DNA of 64,000 bases from Polycyclovorans sp. (GCA_002706265.1 PAKU01000026.1:62001-126000); one strand, 5' to 3'. Counted from the first letter of the stretch, positions 31,510-41,920 are shown. The notes: generated from the sequence alone by a model not told the origin. Numbers and translations: made by a program.

Positions 31510-31981
31510 ACCAGCCTCAGCCGCCACGTGGGCGACGTGGCGCCTTCGAGCACCCAGCTATTGAGCCACCGACTGGGCGCTGGCTTGTCGTGTACACAAC
31601 GCGATGACTGCGGACTGCTTCACCGCAGGCGACAGGTTCTGGGATCGTCCAACCAGAGGTCGGCGCGTCTCCGGGCGCAGCTCTTGGACCCAAGCTGACA
31701 GTAGTGACCTGGATGGATAGCCAAGGGCCTTTATGGCTGCCGCGAGACAACGCCCACTTTCGAGATAATGCGTGACCGCAGCTTCTCTTTGGACCGCCGT
31801 GTACTTCTACTGAAGCAAGTAACCAGCGGACAGATCACTACGCTGCTCATGCTCCCGATACCAGCCCGTGAGCGCACTCTTGGTCGGATAGCCGAGCTGG
31901 CGAATCGTCAAGCGGACTCGTTTTCCCAACTTGACAGATATAGAGCTGCACAGCTCGCAGCCGATCCTCGTATGAGTACAT
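31510..31981 (-). pseudogene. IS3-family transposase OrfA remnant
   Basis: Read on the minus strand from ATG 31981: MYSYEDRLRAVQLYI, then after a one-base shift GKRVRLTIRQLGYPTKSALT and WYREHEQRSDLSAGYLLQ, a stop, and AVTHYLESGRCLAAAIKALG, YPSRSLLSAWVQELRPETR, LSPAVKQSAVIALCTRQ. This is the duplicated helix-turn-helix of an IS3-type OrfA with at least one frameshift and two stops. No OrfB follows. This explains the otherwise empty 500 bases here. Confidence 0.8.
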
Positions 31982-32114
31982 GAACTACCCCTCTAGATAG
32001 TCCAAGATTTTGTCCGCACCCAGGTGGTCAGTTTTGGGTCGGCAGCAACACAGGTTGACGTCTGCGGTGGCTGGGCGCACAGTCAATTTTCTCAAGACTG
32101 AGGAGGTCACCATC

Positions 32115-32372
32115 ATGTTCAAGTCATTTTTGGCTGCACTCGTTGGACTGGGTTTTACGTTTGCCGTTTGGGCCGCGCCTGTAAACGTCAACAGCGCATC
32201 GGCAGAAGAGCTTTCTGAGAATCTGTCGGGCGTCGGCGCCACGATTGCGGAACGCATCGTCGAGGCGCGCGAGAGCGGAGGGCCCTTCAAGGATGCCAAC
32301 GATCTACAGACCCGCGTCAACGGAATAGGGCCCGCGACGATCGAGCGCAACAAGGACGACCTGCAGTTCTGA
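32115..32372 (+). CDS. ComEA-like secreted helix-hairpin-helix protein
   Basis: 85 residues starting MFKSFLAALVGLGFTFAVWA, a signal peptide, with AGGAGG eight bases before the ATG. The rest is a pair of helix-hairpin-helix motifs (VNVNSASAEELSENLSGVGA, DLQTRVNGIGPATIERNK) that bind DNA without sequence preference. Such small ComEA-type proteins may act in DNA uptake, but no other competence genes are close. Confidence 0.85.
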   Translation: MFKSFLAALVGLGFTFAVWAAPVNVNSASAEELSENLSGVGATIAERIVEARESGGPFKDANDLQTRVNGIGPATIERNKDDLQF

Positions 32373-32400
32373 CCCGCTTCGAGCAACGCGACAATCAGTG

Positions 32401-32430
32401 GGCCGGTCGGCGAAAGTGACCGGCCTTTTT
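32401..32430 (+). terminator. Terminator after the ComEA-like gene
   Basis: GGCCGGTC pairs with GACCGGCC around a nine-base loop containing GAAA, followed by five T. Confidence 0.85.
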
Positions 32431-32585
32431 CGTGCATGGGCAAGCGGCGCATCGACAGGCACCGAGTCCGCCATCGGCTGCCCGCGCTTCATCGTGCAAG
32501 CGGGTCTGTCGAGCACGCTTGTTCAGATGGGAAGGGCTGGGGATGCGTTTGCATGTGACATTCAACCGTGTCACGATTTTTTCAG

Positions 32586-33257
32586 ATGAGTGATGATCGC
32601 ATTACTGCCCCACCCCCGAATCGTCGCCGCACCTACCGCGGCGAATGTTTGGTCGCGCGTCGCGCGGAGCGCCGCAGCAAGTTGCTCGATGCGGCGCTGG
32701 AATGCTTTGGCACGGCGGGCTACCACGCCACCTCGGTCCGCGGCATCTGCCAGGCCGCTGGCCTCACCGAGCGTTATTTCTACGAATCATTCGAGCACAG
32801 TGAAGCGTTGCTTGAGGCGCTGTATTTAAAGCTTTCAGATGATCTGGAGACCCGCATCCTGAGCGCCGTGGAGGGTGCGTCGCCCGACCCGGTCGCCATG
32901 TCGCACGCGGCGCTCGATGTGTATTACCGGCACTGCGAAGACGAGCGCGTGGCCCGCGTCACACACTTCGAAATCCTGGGCGTCAGCCCTGCAATTGACC
33001 ATTGCTACCGCACCTGCACAGGCCGATTCGCCCAACTTATCGCGCGCGTCATGCACGCGATTGCACCTGCGGCGCAGCGCCCACCGCAGCAGATGGAATT
33101 GGTGTCGGCCGGCATGGTCGGCGCCGTAGTGCAAATCACGATGCACTGGGTGCTCAGCGGCTACCGTGCGTCGCGCTCCGAGGTGGTCGAAAGTGCGCAA
33201 TTGCTGTTCAGCGCCGTGGTCGGCCACTGGCAACGTTCGCCAAACACCGGCACGTGA
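32586..33257 (+). CDS. TetR-family transcriptional regulator
   Basis: 223 residues from ATG 32586. The N-terminal DNA-binding domain is standard: RSKLLDAALECFGTAGYHAT, SVRGICQAAGLTERYFYESF. The ligand domain (LDVYYRHCEDERVARVTHFE, VVQITMHWVLSGYRASRSE) is unassigned. A basic N-terminal extension (NRRRTYRGECLVARRAERR) precedes the helix-turn-helix. It is not divergent from a clear target; the downstream neighbour is fis. Target unknown. Confidence 0.85.
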   Translation: MSDDRITAPPPNRRRTYRGECLVARRAERRSKLLDAALECFGTAGYHATSVRGICQAAGLTERYFYESFEHSEALLEALYLKLSDDLETRILSAVEGASPDPVAMSHAALDVYYRHCEDERVARVTHFEILGVSPAIDHCYRTCTGRFAQLIARVMHAIAPAAQRPPQQMELVSAGMVGAVVQITMHWVLSGYRASRSEVVESAQLLFSAVVGHWQRSPNTGT

Positions 33258-33388
33258 CACGCTGACCGCGGAACCGCGTTTCCCTTGCGCGCCCATCGCG
33301 GCTTTTCACGCCCGGAAGCGAGGCGTATAGTCCACCTCCCCCGCCGTTTCCCTGCCGGGCCCACGCCCAGGCGCCCAGGATCTGTTCG

Positions 33389-33649
33389 ATGCGCCCAATT
33401 TCCGGTCATGACATCAAGCCGCTTGCGCAGGCACTGACCGAATCGCTGGAAGACTACTTCAGCACGCTCAATGGCACGCCGCCTTGCGAGCTGTACGACA
33501 CCATCCTGCGAGAAATCGAAGTGCCCCTGCTGAGCATTACGCTCAAGCACACCGGCGGGAACCAGTCCAGGGCGGCGGAGTGGCTGGGACTCAATCGCGC
33601 AACCCTGCGCAAGAAACTCCAACAACACAACCTCGACCCCAACGCCTGA
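33389..33649 (+). CDS. fis: DNA-binding protein Fis
   Basis: 86 residues. The C-terminal helix-turn-helix ([37 protein letters not shown]) is nearly identical to Fis of other gammaproteobacteria. Fis is a nucleoid protein that shapes rRNA transcription and DNA inversion. Its TGA overlaps the purH ATG (TGATG), so the two are co-translated; this fis-purH linkage occurs in other gammaproteobacteria. Confidence 0.93.
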   Translation: MRPISGHDIKPLAQALTESLEDYFSTLNGTPPCELYDTILREIEVPLLSITLKHTGGNQSRAAEWLGLNRATLRKKLQQHNLDPNA

Positions 33650-35241
33650 TGACGTCTTCTCCTGCACGGACACCTGTCCGCCGCGCACTGCTTTCCGTTT
33701 CCGACAAGACCGGCATTGTTGCGCTCGCCGAGGCGCTCAGCGCACTCAATGTGGCGCTGCTTTCCACCGGCGGCACCTTCAAGACGCTGCAGCAGGCCGG
33801 CCTGGCGGTCACCGAGGTGTCGGCCCATACCGGGTTCCCAGAGATCATGGACGGCCGGGTGAAAACCCTGCACCCGAAAATTCACGGCGGCCTGCTGGGC
33901 CGTCGCGGCACCGATGACGCCGTGATGGCAGAGCACGGCATTGCCCCCATCGATCTGCTGGTGCTCAATCTCTATCCATTCGAAGCCACCATTGCCAAGC
34001 CCGACTGCACGCTCGAAGACGCCATCGAGAACATCGACATCGGCGGCCCGGCGATGCTGCGCGCGGCCGCAAAAAACTGGGCGGATGTGGCGGTGCTTAC
34101 GGCGCCCGATCAATACGCGTCGCTGGTCGAATCGCTGCGCAGCCACGGCGGCCTGACCCGCAACCAGCGATTCATGCTGTCGGTCGCCGCGTTCAACCGC
34201 GTGGCCCAATACGACGCGTCCATCAGCGACTATCTGTCGTCGCTGACCCTGAACGACGACGCCACCGCCGTGGCCACGCGCAGCGACTATCCGTCACAGC
34301 TCAACCTCAGCTTTGCCAAGGTGCAAGACCTGCGTTACGGCGAGAACCCGCACCAGACGGCGGCCTTTTATCGCGAACCGGCACCGGCGCCAGGCACCCT
34401 GGCGACCTATCGCCAACATCAGGGCAAGGCGCTGTCGTACAACAATCTGGCCGATGCCGACACGGCCTGGGCCTGCGTGCGGCAGTTCGACGCGCCAGCG
34501 TGCGTGATCGTCAAGCACGCCAACCCCTGCGGCGTTGCCCGTGCCGAATCGCCGCTGGCCGCGTACGAGGCCGCGTATCAAACCGACCCAACCTCCGCCT
34601 TCGGCGGCATCATTGCCTTCAACCGGCCGCTGGACGCGGCGATGGCCGAGGCCATTGTCAGCCGCCAGTTCGTCGAGGTGATTCTGGCGCCGTCGATCAG
34701 CGCCGACGCGCTGGCCATCACCGCAGCAAAAGCCAACGTGCGGGTGCTGGACATTCCGGACGGTGAGGGCGACAGCCGCTTCCACCTGCAACGCATCGGC
34801 GGCGGTCTGCTGGTGCAAAGCGTGGACAACCGCATCGTGCAACTGCCCGACCTGAAGGTCGTCAGTCAACGTGCGCCCACCGAGGGCGAGCTGCGTGACC
34901 TGCTGTTCTGCTGGCGGGTGGCGAAGTTCGTCAAATCGAACGCCATTGTCTACAGCCGCGACGAACGCACCATCGGCGTGGGCGCAGGGCAGATGAGTCG
35001 CGTTTACTCGGCCAGGATCGCTGGCATCAAGGCTGCCGATGAAAAGCTGACCGTTGCCGGCAGCGTGATGGCTTCGGACGCGTTTTTCCCCTTTCGAGAT
35101 GGTATCGACGCGGCGGCGGCGGCGGGCATCACGGCGGTGATTCAACCGGGCGGATCGATGCGCGACAGCGAAGTCATCGCGGCCGCCGATGAAGCCGGCA
35201 TGGCCATGGTGTTCACCGGCGTGCGCCATTTTCGCCACTGA
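33649..35241 (+). CDS. purH: Bifunctional AICAR transformylase/IMP cyclohydrolase
   Basis: 530 residues, the usual length. It catalyses the last two steps of IMP synthesis. The cyclohydrolase domain starts [20 protein letters not shown] with [20 protein letters not shown] and [17 protein letters not shown]; the transformylase domain contains [37 protein letters not shown] and [13 protein letters not shown]. The start overlaps the fis stop. The longer frame upstream is read within fis and is not used. Confidence 0.96.
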   Translation: MTSSPARTPVRRALLSVSDKTGIVALAEALSALNVALLSTGGTFKTLQQAGLAVTEVSAHTGFPEIMDGRVKTLHPKIHGGLLGRRGTDDAVMAEHGIAPIDLLVLNLYPFEATIAKPDCTLEDAIENIDIGGPAMLRAAAKNWADVAVLTAPDQYASLVESLRSHGGLTRNQRFMLSVAAFNRVAQYDASISDYLSSLTLNDDATAVATRSDYPSQLNLSFAKVQDLRYGENPHQTAAFYREPAPAPGTLATYRQHQGKALSYNNLADADTAWACVRQFDAPACVIVKHANPCGVARAESPLAAYEAAYQTDPTSAFGGIIAFNRPLDAAMAEAIVSRQFVEVILAPSISADALAITAAKANVRVLDIPDGEGDSRFHLQRIGGGLLVQSVDNRIVQLPDLKVVSQRAPTEGELRDLLFCWRVAKFVKSNAIVYSRDERTIGVGAGQMSRVYSARIAGIKAADEKLTVAGSVMASDAFFPFRDGIDAAAAAGITAVIQPGGSMRDSEVIAAADEAGMAMVFTGVRHFRH

Positions 35242-35312
35242 TGCATCGGCCGCTGCAAGCGCGGTGGTGCAGCGCCTGCGGGCTTGATTTACCACGCGAT
35301 CTGCCTTGCAAT

Positions 35313-35330
35313 TGAACAGTCGTTTGTTCA
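35313..35330. promoter_or_regulatory. Inverted repeat upstream of the DUF1302 gene
   Basis: TGAACA-GTCGTT-TGTTCA, a perfect dyad with six-base arms, in the 300-base gap between purH and the DUF1302 gene. It has the size of a TetR- or GntR-type operator. No regulator gene is adjacent. The rest of the gap shows no gene. Confidence 0.45.
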
Positions 35331-35543
35331 GTATGCCACTGCTGAATAACGACTGAATGCAGCGCCGCTGCGAGATTGATTCGGCTCAGGGCACGTCCGC
35401 CCGAGCCGGGTGCGCATAGACCCACCGCAGAGTGGATCATGCGCCGGGAACTGGAGACTCCCTGTCCGTCGATTCGGCAACGAAGCGAGGGGTTGATGTT
35501 GCATCACCCACCTGAGCCAGTATCAAAAAAGGGAGTTTCCACC

Positions 35544-38054
35544 ATGATTCAAACCAGCCTGCGAGCCCGCGGGTTCGCGACGCGTTGTGTTGCAGCGGCC
35601 GTCCTGGCCGGTGCGTCCGTCAGCGCCCATGCCATCAGTTTCAGCTTTGATGCGTTTGGCAATAACGTCGATGCCGTACTCAACAACACCGGCACCTTCG
35701 GCTACGCCTTTCGCCTGGAGGATCGGGCAGACAATCTGGTGGGCAAGTCGAATCTCGACCCGGATGTCTGCAGTGGCCAGTTCCAAAGCTGCCAGGGTCT
35801 GTTCCGCGACCAGTCGCACCCCGCCGCCAAGCTGCGGGATGCACCGGGCATGGCGTCGATCAACTTTGACGATGGCAACCTCAACTACAGCCGTGGCGAC
35901 GTGGTGCAGGCCCCCTTCAAGATCAGCCAGGACTTCCGCTTCCTGTTCGGCCGCTACGGCATCTTCCTGCGCGGCATCGGCATCTACGACTATGTGAATT
36001 ACAACGACTTCGAAGAGAACCGGCCCAACGTCATCACCCCGGAGAACGCGGACCGAGTCGGCATCACCGGCGACGGAATGGTCTCCAACCGATTCCTCAA
36101 TCGGGTGTATGGCCCCGGTGCACCCGTCAACAGCGAACGCGCCGGCAGCGAAGCGCGTGAAATTGGCCTGCGCTACGACCTGCTCGACGCCAACTTTTTC
36201 GGCTCCATCCCGTATGCCGAAGGCACCAAGAACCTGACCTTCCGGCTTGGCCGCCAGACCGTGAACTGGGGGCAGAGCACGGTGGCCGTGATCAACAGCC
36301 TCAACCAGGCGCAGCCAGTGAACGCCAACGCCTTCAACCGCCTCGGCTTTGGCCTGCTGGAAGAGCTGTTCGTGCCGGTCGGCATGATCCGCGCCAGCAC
36401 CGAAATCGCGACCGGCCTGACCATGGAAGCCTTCTATCAGTACGAGTGGGCGCCGGTGGAGATTCCGACCGCCGGCGGTTTCATGTCATTCGTGGACATC
36501 GGCACCGACAACCAGCGCAACAGCGTCAACGCTGCCTTTGGCGGCGCCGCAGACGACCCCGAAATGGTGGGCGCGCCGCTGAACAACCCGCTGACGCTGA
36601 TCACCCCCACGTCGCTCACCATCAACCGTAATCCTGATCGCGACGCGCGTGACCAAGGGCAGTTCGGGGTGTCGTTCAAGTACTATTCCGACAGCATCAA
36701 CAACGGCACGGAGTTCGGCTTTTACGGCATGAACTACCACTCCAAGCTGCCCTATGTGAGCTTTTTTTCCACCGATGCCAGCTGCGCACGCCGCGAAGGC
36801 AATGCGGCCGGCATCGATGCACGCAACACCCTGCAGTTTCTCGACCTCTGCCCCAACCTGCCGGTGACGGCGCCCTCGGCCTCGTCACAGTTGCTGACCG
36901 ACACCCTCTCGCTGCTGGCGCAGCGCCCTGGCGTGGTCGGTGACCTGGGGCTGCTGGACGGGGGCGATCCGCTGGGTCTGATCAATCTGCTGTTGCCGCG
37001 CCCGAACCTGCCTGCCAGCGATGCAGTGCCCCTCGACACCGCCCAGCTGCAGATCGAGTACCCGGAAGACCTGCAGATGTACGGACTGGATTTCACCACC
37101 ACCTTCGGCAACTACTCGTTTCAGGGCGAAGTGTCGTACCGCCCCAACCTGCCGCTGCAGGTGGCGCTGATTGACCTGGCATTTGCCTCGTTCGGGCCAA
37201 CCCTGACCCGCTGCCACGACCCGGCCCTGGACTGCGCAGGCACCAGTGCCGGTCTGGGCTTCGACGCCGAAGGTAATTTCGTGGTCTACGACGACAATGA
37301 CTTTGTCGACGCCGATGGCAACAACCCCTACAACGATTCGCTCAATCTGCTTGTGGGCACCGCCCCCGGCTCAGCGCGATCGTTCCCCAACTTCATCATG
37401 CCGTACCGCGGTGTGGCCGTTGGCGAGACGCCGCCCAACAGCTACATTCGCGGCTACATTCCCGGCAAGGTGGCGCAGTACAACCTGGGCGCGACGCGCG
37501 TGTTGAGCGGCACTGAAAACTGGATCGCGGCCGACCAGATCATCCTGATCTACGAGGTGGCCGCCACCCACGTGCTCAACATGCCCGACTTCGACGAGCT
37601 GCAGATCGAAGGCCCTCTCACCGCCGCCACCCATGCCAGCGCCGGGGCCGAAGGCAGCGGTGCCGACGGCTCGCGACTCGCCTGTTCGACCAACCCCAGC
37701 TGCTCGATTGGCCCGGATGGCTTGCGCTTCAACCCCTTTCAGGCGCCGCGCAGCGCCTTTGCCGATGCCTTCTCTTGGGGATATCGCATCGTGGGCCGCA
37801 TCAACTATGAGTCCGTGCTGCCGGGGATCAGCGTGCAGCCGCTGTTCATCTTTGCGCACGACCTTCAGGGCAATGCGCCCGGCCCTGCGGGCAACTTTGT
37901 CGAGGGGCGGAGAACCGTGAATTTCCTGCTCGAAACGCGTTACGAAAAGTCGTTCTCGTTCACCATTGCCTACAACAGCTTCGCCGGCGGTGGCGCCAAC
38001 AACACGTATCGTGACCGCGACAACCTGGGCTTCTTCTTCAAGTACCAGTTCTGA
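35544..38054 (+). CDS. DUF1302 family outer-envelope protein
   Basis: 836 residues with a signal peptide (CVAAAVLAGASVSAHA). The protein matches DUF1302, predicted to be large beta-barrel proteins, frequently found with DUF1329 lipoproteins and linked to hydrocarbon or lipid use. Visible blocks are FRLGRQTVNWGQSTV, GFGLLEELFVPVGM and the C-terminal NLGFFFKYQF ending in Phe, as expected of an outer-membrane barrel. No DUF1329 partner is next to it. GGGAG lies a few bases before the ATG. Confidence 0.85.
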   Translation: MIQTSLRARGFATRCVAAAVLAGASVSAHAISFSFDAFGNNVDAVLNNTGTFGYAFRLEDRADNLVGKSNLDPDVCSGQFQSCQGLFRDQSHPAAKLRDAPGMASINFDDGNLNYSRGDVVQAPFKISQDFRFLFGRYGIFLRGIGIYDYVNYNDFEENRPNVITPENADRVGITGDGMVSNRFLNRVYGPGAPVNSERAGSEAREIGLRYDLLDANFFGSIPYAEGTKNLTFRLGRQTVNWGQSTVAVINSLNQAQPVNANAFNRLGFGLLEELFVPVGMIRASTEIATGLTMEAFYQYEWAPVEIPTAGGFMSFVDIGTDNQRNSVNAAFGGAADDPEMVGAPLNNPLTLITPTSLTINRNPDRDARDQGQFGVSFKYYSDSINNGTEFGFYGMNYHSKLPYVSFFSTDASCARREGNAAGIDARNTLQFLDLCPNLPVTAPSASSQLLTDTLSLLAQRPGVVGDLGLLDGGDPLGLINLLLPRPNLPASDAVPLDTAQLQIEYPEDLQMYGLDFTTTFGNYSFQGEVSYRPNLPLQVALIDLAFASFGPTLTRCHDPALDCAGTSAGLGFDAEGNFVVYDDNDFVDADGNNPYNDSLNLLVGTAPGSARSFPNFIMPYRGVAVGETPPNSYIRGYIPGKVAQYNLGATRVLSGTENWIAADQIILIYEVAATHVLNMPDFDELQIEGPLTAATHASAGAEGSGADGSRLACSTNPSCSIGPDGLRFNPFQAPRSAFADAFSWGYRIVGRINYESVLPGISVQPLFIFAHDLQGNAPGPAGNFVEGRRTVNFLLETRYEKSFSFTIAYNSFAGGGANNTYRDRDNLGFFFKYQF

Positions 38055-38132
38055 CGAGCGCTTTTCTGCGCCGTTCAGTGCGCAGGCGTTAAGGTCGGCA
38101 ACTCCACCCGTCTTTTTCAGGAGTTGCCGACC

Positions 38133-38648
38133 ATGCGTACCGATCCGTCTCCGCACCCCACCGAGGGGTTCATTCTCAGCCAGACCATGCTGCGGGTGCG
38201 CGACCCGGACAAGTCACTGGCGTTCTATGTCGACGTGCTGGGCATGACCTTGCTCAGCACCTTCGACTTCCCGGAGATGAAGTTTTCGCTGTACTTCGTC
38301 GGCTACCTGCGTGACGAAGACGGGCCCCTGCCAACCGAGACCAAAGCGCGTACGGCGTTCACCTTCATGCAGAAGGGCGCCATCGAGCTGACGCACAACT
38401 GGGGCACCGAAGACGATCCCGAGTTCGGCGGTTATCACAATGGCAACACCGACCCACGGGGGTTCGGTCATATCGGCATCACGGTTCCCGACGTCGCCGC
38501 CGCTTGTGCGTACTTCGAACGCATGGGCGTTGCTTTCGTCAAACGGCCCAACGAAGGCGCGATGAAGAACATCGCCTTCATCAAGGACCCCGACGGCTAC
38601 TGGATCGAAGTGCTGTCGGCCAAAGGCATGGTCGGCAACATCACCTGA
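38133..38648 (+). CDS. gloA: Lactoylglutathione lyase (glyoxalase I)
   Basis: 171 residues. Converts the methylglyoxal-glutathione adduct to lactoylglutathione in the cytoplasm. Metal ligands are visible in [20 protein letters not shown], the Glu in [10 protein letters not shown], the His in [13 protein letters not shown] and the Glu in [10 protein letters not shown]. The eukaryote-like longer form (about 170-180 residues) suggests a zinc-type enzyme. ATG 38133 has CAGGAG nine bases upstream; a TTG at 38124 is less likely. Confidence 0.93.
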   Translation: MRTDPSPHPTEGFILSQTMLRVRDPDKSLAFYVDVLGMTLLSTFDFPEMKFSLYFVGYLRDEDGPLPTETKARTAFTFMQKGAIELTHNWGTEDDPEFGGYHNGNTDPRGFGHIGITVPDVAAACAYFERMGVAFVKRPNEGAMKNIAFIKDPDGYWIEVLSAKGMVGNIT

Positions 38649-38882
38649 GCCCGAACGGCCGCAGGCATGTGCGTCGGCAGCCTCTGCGGTCCCTGCCTTA
38701 AACCCTGCCGTAGCCCCGCCACGCCCCGCTGCGTCCAGGCCGTGTGCAGCTGGCTTTGGGCACCCTGCGGCGCAGACCGGCCGCGCCGACAACAGACCCA
38801 CGCCCTCGCGGCACAGCCGTGCATGTGATCGCCCTGCGGCCGTTATGCTGGGGTCACGATTTTCAGTCTTGGGGGTTCCGCG

Positions 38883-39797
38883 ATGAGCGTCACGGTCGAA
38901 GAAGTCGAGCTGCTCAGTCACGGCATCACCTTGCGGGCCGGCGTTTACGTTTCGGCCAACCCGGCGCTGCAGGGCGCGCGGGGCCTGCCCTGCATTGTCA
39001 TGGGTCACGGGCTCGGCGGCACGCGGGCTGCGGGCCTCGAGCCCTTTGCGCGCCACTTCGCCGCTGCCGGGTTTTGCGTGGTCTGCTTTGACTATCGAGG
39101 CTTTGGACTGAGTGACGGCGAGCCACGCCAGCTGGTCGACATCCGCATGCAGCTTGACGACTGGCACGCCACCCTGCACTACGTGCGCAGCCGGTCAGAC
39201 ATCGATCCGACCCGCATCGGCCTCTGGGGCAGTTCGTTCTCTGGAGGACACGTGGTGGCAGTGGCCGTGGAAGACGGCGACGTGGCCGCCGTGTCGGCGC
39301 AGGGCGCCATGCTCGACGGCCTGGCGACCTTCAGGCACCTGCTGCGTCAGAACGGATGGGCTGCAGTGCTCAATCTCAGTCGCCAGGCCAGCCTCGACGC
39401 GCTGCGCGGCACGCTGGGGGCCAAGCGCATGACATGGCCGGTGGTCGGCGCGCCGGGCAGCCAGGCGATATTGACCACGCCCGATTCGCTGTCGGGCTAC
39501 CTTGCAATTGCACCGCCGGATTGGGTCAACGCCATCACCTTGAGCTGGACGCTGACCCTGCCGTTTTATCGCCCCAATCGCATGGCGGCGAGGCTGAACT
39601 GCCCGGTGCTGATCTGCATTACTGAACTGGACGCGGTGGTCCCGCCCGCGGCGATGGAAGACGCCGCCTGCCAGGCCGGCGACAAGGCGGAGGTCAAACG
39701 CTACCCGTGCCGCCACTTCGAGATTTACGTTGGCGACGGCTTCCGGCAGGTGGTGGCCGATCAGACCGGTTTTTTCACCCGCCACCTGGCCTCATAG
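38883..39797 (+). CDS. Alpha/beta hydrolase
   Basis: 304 residues. The fold is clear: VMGHGLGGTRAAGLEPFARH (oxyanion region), VVCFDYRGFGLSDGEP, nucleophile elbow GLWGSSFSGGH (Ser), acid in ITELDAVVPP and His in PCRHFEIYVG. It resembles the dienelactone hydrolase/X-Pro peptidase-like group that contains many esterases of unknown substrate. It stands alone, with a weakly structured 230-base gap before it. Confidence 0.82.
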   Translation: MSVTVEEVELLSHGITLRAGVYVSANPALQGARGLPCIVMGHGLGGTRAAGLEPFARHFAAAGFCVVCFDYRGFGLSDGEPRQLVDIRMQLDDWHATLHYVRSRSDIDPTRIGLWGSSFSGGHVVAVAVEDGDVAAVSAQGAMLDGLATFRHLLRQNGWAAVLNLSRQASLDALRGTLGAKRMTWPVVGAPGSQAILTTPDSLSGYLAIAPPDWVNAITLSWTLTLPFYRPNRMAARLNCPVLICITELDAVVPPAAMEDAACQAGDKAEVKRYPCRHFEIYVGDGFRQVVADQTGFFTRHLAS

Positions 39798-39832
39798 GCT
39801 TGGCGTGGGTCGCCGGCGACACGCCTCAAAGC

Positions 39833-40507
39833 TCACACGGCCACCGATGAAGGCTTGGCGATCGCCCGCCAGAGCATCTCGAACAACGGCCCGGCCTGGT
39901 CGGTCAGAGGCTCCTTCATGCCGCGATGGATGTGCATCTGCACCAGCCGCCCAAGCACGCCCATGATCACGTCGAGCAGGTATTTTTCTTCGACCTCGTC
40001 GTTCAGAATTCCGCGACTGCGCCCTTCGCCCAGCACCTTGAGGAAGGTCCCGAACAGCTCAGGGTTGGCGTAATGCGCCTGCTTGCGCCAGGTGTTCACG
40101 TACACGCTGGACATGATGATCTGGCCCACCTTGGGATGCTTTTCGAAGAAATCGAGGGTGACCCAGAACACCTTGCGGAATCGTTCCTTGTAATCCTCGA
40201 TGCCCTGCAGATGATCCAGCATGCGCACGGCCAGCTTGCTCAACCAGGTGTCGAGCGTCGCGAACAAAAGCGCTTCCTTGCTGCCGTAGTACTTGTAAAT
40301 GGTCTGCAGTGACACATTCGCGGCGCGGGCCACTTCGATCAGGCCGACACGATGAAACTCGCGGTCGGCGAAAATGTCGAGCACCGCCTGCTCGATCCGC
40401 AGCCGGGTCTTCTGGTCCAGTTTGGCGCGCTCGGCACTGAGATCGGCGGCTGAGACCACCGTCCTGATCGAGGCGCGATGGTCGGCGGTATCGGGAGATG
40501 TCCTCAT
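39833..40507 (-). CDS. TetR-family regulator divergent from fadAB
   Basis: 224 residues from ATG 40507. The DNA-binding domain is RIEQAVLDIFADREFHRVGL, EVARAANVSLQTIYKYYGSK. The C-terminal domain (YKERFRKVFWVTLDFFEKHP, VYVNTWRKQAHYANPELFG) resembles TetR proteins tied to lipid metabolism. It is divergent from the beta-oxidation operon and shares the intergenic region with a perfect 19-bp palindrome, so it is the likely repressor of fadAB. Confidence 0.85.
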   Translation of the reverse strand: MRTSPDTADHRASIRTVVSAADLSAERAKLDQKTRLRIEQAVLDIFADREFHRVGLIEVARAANVSLQTIYKYYGSKEALLFATLDTWLSKLAVRMLDHLQGIEDYKERFRKVFWVTLDFFEKHPKVGQIIMSSVYVNTWRKQAHYANPELFGTFLKVLGEGRSRGILNDEVEEKYLLDVIMGVLGRLVQMHIHRGMKEPLTDQAGPLFEMLWRAIAKPSSVAV

Positions 40508-40648
40508 GGAAATAATGATTACCGATGAACTCCGTGCTTGCAAGTCGGCCGGTTGACCCCAACTTGTCGTGATGCGTAAGCTAGCGCCCCCCACCCAATC
40601 AGGGCAAGGCCCGCACCTTCGCGTTCGGCGCCCAACCCATCCCATTGC

Positions 40649-40667
40649 GTAAGGTTATCAACCTTAC
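40649..40667. promoter_or_regulatory. Perfect 19-bp palindrome upstream of fadAB
   Basis: GTAAGGTT-ATC-AACCTTAC, arms of eight bases, ending 27 bases before the fadA start and lying between the TetR gene and fadA. Its position near the expected promoter fits a repressor operator. Confidence 0.75.
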
Positions 40668-40694
40668 CCACCCACTCTTTCTAGGCACAAGCCC

Positions 40695-41900
40695 ATGACT
40701 GAAGCCTTCATCTACGACGCCGTCCGCACACCTCGCGGCAAGGGCAAAAAAGACGGCAGCCTGCATCAGGTCACCCCCATTCACCTGGTGGCCAACCTCC
40801 TTTGGGCGCTGGAAGCGCGCAACAATCTCGACACCTCGCTGGTTGACGACATCGTGCTCGGCTGTGTCACGCCGGTGGGCGAACAGGGCGCCGACATCGC
40901 CCGCGTGGCCGCCCTCTACGCCAAGTGGTCTGAAACCGTGGCCGGCGTCACCCAGTCGCGGTTCTGTGCGTCGGGGCTGGAGTCGGTCAACATTGCCGCG
41001 ATGAAGGTGATGTCGGGTTTCGAAGACCTGGTGGTGGCGGGCGGCGTCGAAAGCATGTCGCGCTGGGCCATGGGCAGTGACGGCGGCGCCTGGGCCATGG
41101 ACCCGCGTGTCAACCAGCAGACGGGTTTTTCCCCGCAGGGCATCGGTGCAGACACCATCGCCACGGTGGAAGGCTGGTCACGTGAAGACGTCGACAATTT
41201 TGCGCTGAACTCGCAGCGGAAGGCGGCGCACGCGCGCGACAAGGGCTACTTCAAAAAATCACTGGTGCCGGTCAAGGACGTCAATGGCCTCACCGTGCTG
41301 GACCACGACGAATTCATCCGTGCCGATGCCACGCTGGAAGGCTTGGGCGCGCTCAAGCCCAGCTTCGAGGCCATGGGCCAGATGGGCTTTGACGCCACGG
41401 TGCTGCGCAAGTACACGACGCTGGAAAAGATCAACCACGTGCATCACGCCGGCAACAGTTCCGGCATCGTCGATGGCGCCGGATTGATGCTGATCGGCAA
41501 CAAGAAGATGGGCAAGAAGCTGGGGCTGAAGCCCCGTGCCCGCATCGTGCAGACGGCGGTCATCGGTTCTGAACCCACCATCATGCTCACTGGCATCGGC
41601 CCAGCTGCCAAGAAGGCCCTGACCAAGGCCAAGATGAGCGCCAAGGACATCGACCTGTTCGAGATCAACGAAGCCTTCGCCGCAGTGGTGATGCGCGCCC
41701 AGCGTGATCTCGACATCGACCCGGCCAGGGTGAACGTGAACGGCGGCTCCATCGCCATGGGCCACCCGTTGGGCGCCACCGGCTGCATGGTGCTTGGCAC
41801 CCTGCTCGACGAACTGGAACGCCAGAACAAGCAAACCGGCCTCGCCTCGCTCTGCGTGGGCGCCGGCATGGGCATCGCCACCATCATCGAACGCGTTTGA
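40695..41900 (+). CDS. fadA: Acetyl-CoA C-acyltransferase (3-ketoacyl-CoA thiolase)
   Basis: 401 residues. Performs the last step of beta-oxidation, splitting 3-ketoacyl-CoA. Catalytic residues are visible: Cys in [20 protein letters not shown], His in [17 protein letters not shown] and the second Cys in [13 protein letters not shown] 40695 opens an operon with the hydratase/dehydrogenase gene 20 bases downstream. Sequence details fit the FadI/FadA2 group at least as well as classical FadA. Confidence 0.93.
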   Translation: MTEAFIYDAVRTPRGKGKKDGSLHQVTPIHLVANLLWALEARNNLDTSLVDDIVLGCVTPVGEQGADIARVAALYAKWSETVAGVTQSRFCASGLESVNIAAMKVMSGFEDLVVAGGVESMSRWAMGSDGGAWAMDPRVNQQTGFSPQGIGADTIATVEGWSREDVDNFALNSQRKAAHARDKGYFKKSLVPVKDVNGLTVLDHDEFIRADATLEGLGALKPSFEAMGQMGFDATVLRKYTTLEKINHVHHAGNSSGIVDGAGLMLIGNKKMGKKLGLKPRARIVQTAVIGSEPTIMLTGIGPAAKKALTKAKMSAKDIDLFEINEAFAAVVMRAQRDLDIDPARVNVNGGSIAMGHPLGATGCMVLGTLLDELERQNKQTGLASLCVGAGMGIATIIERV

Positions 41901-41920
41901 GCCGTCGGGGACTACAGAAC

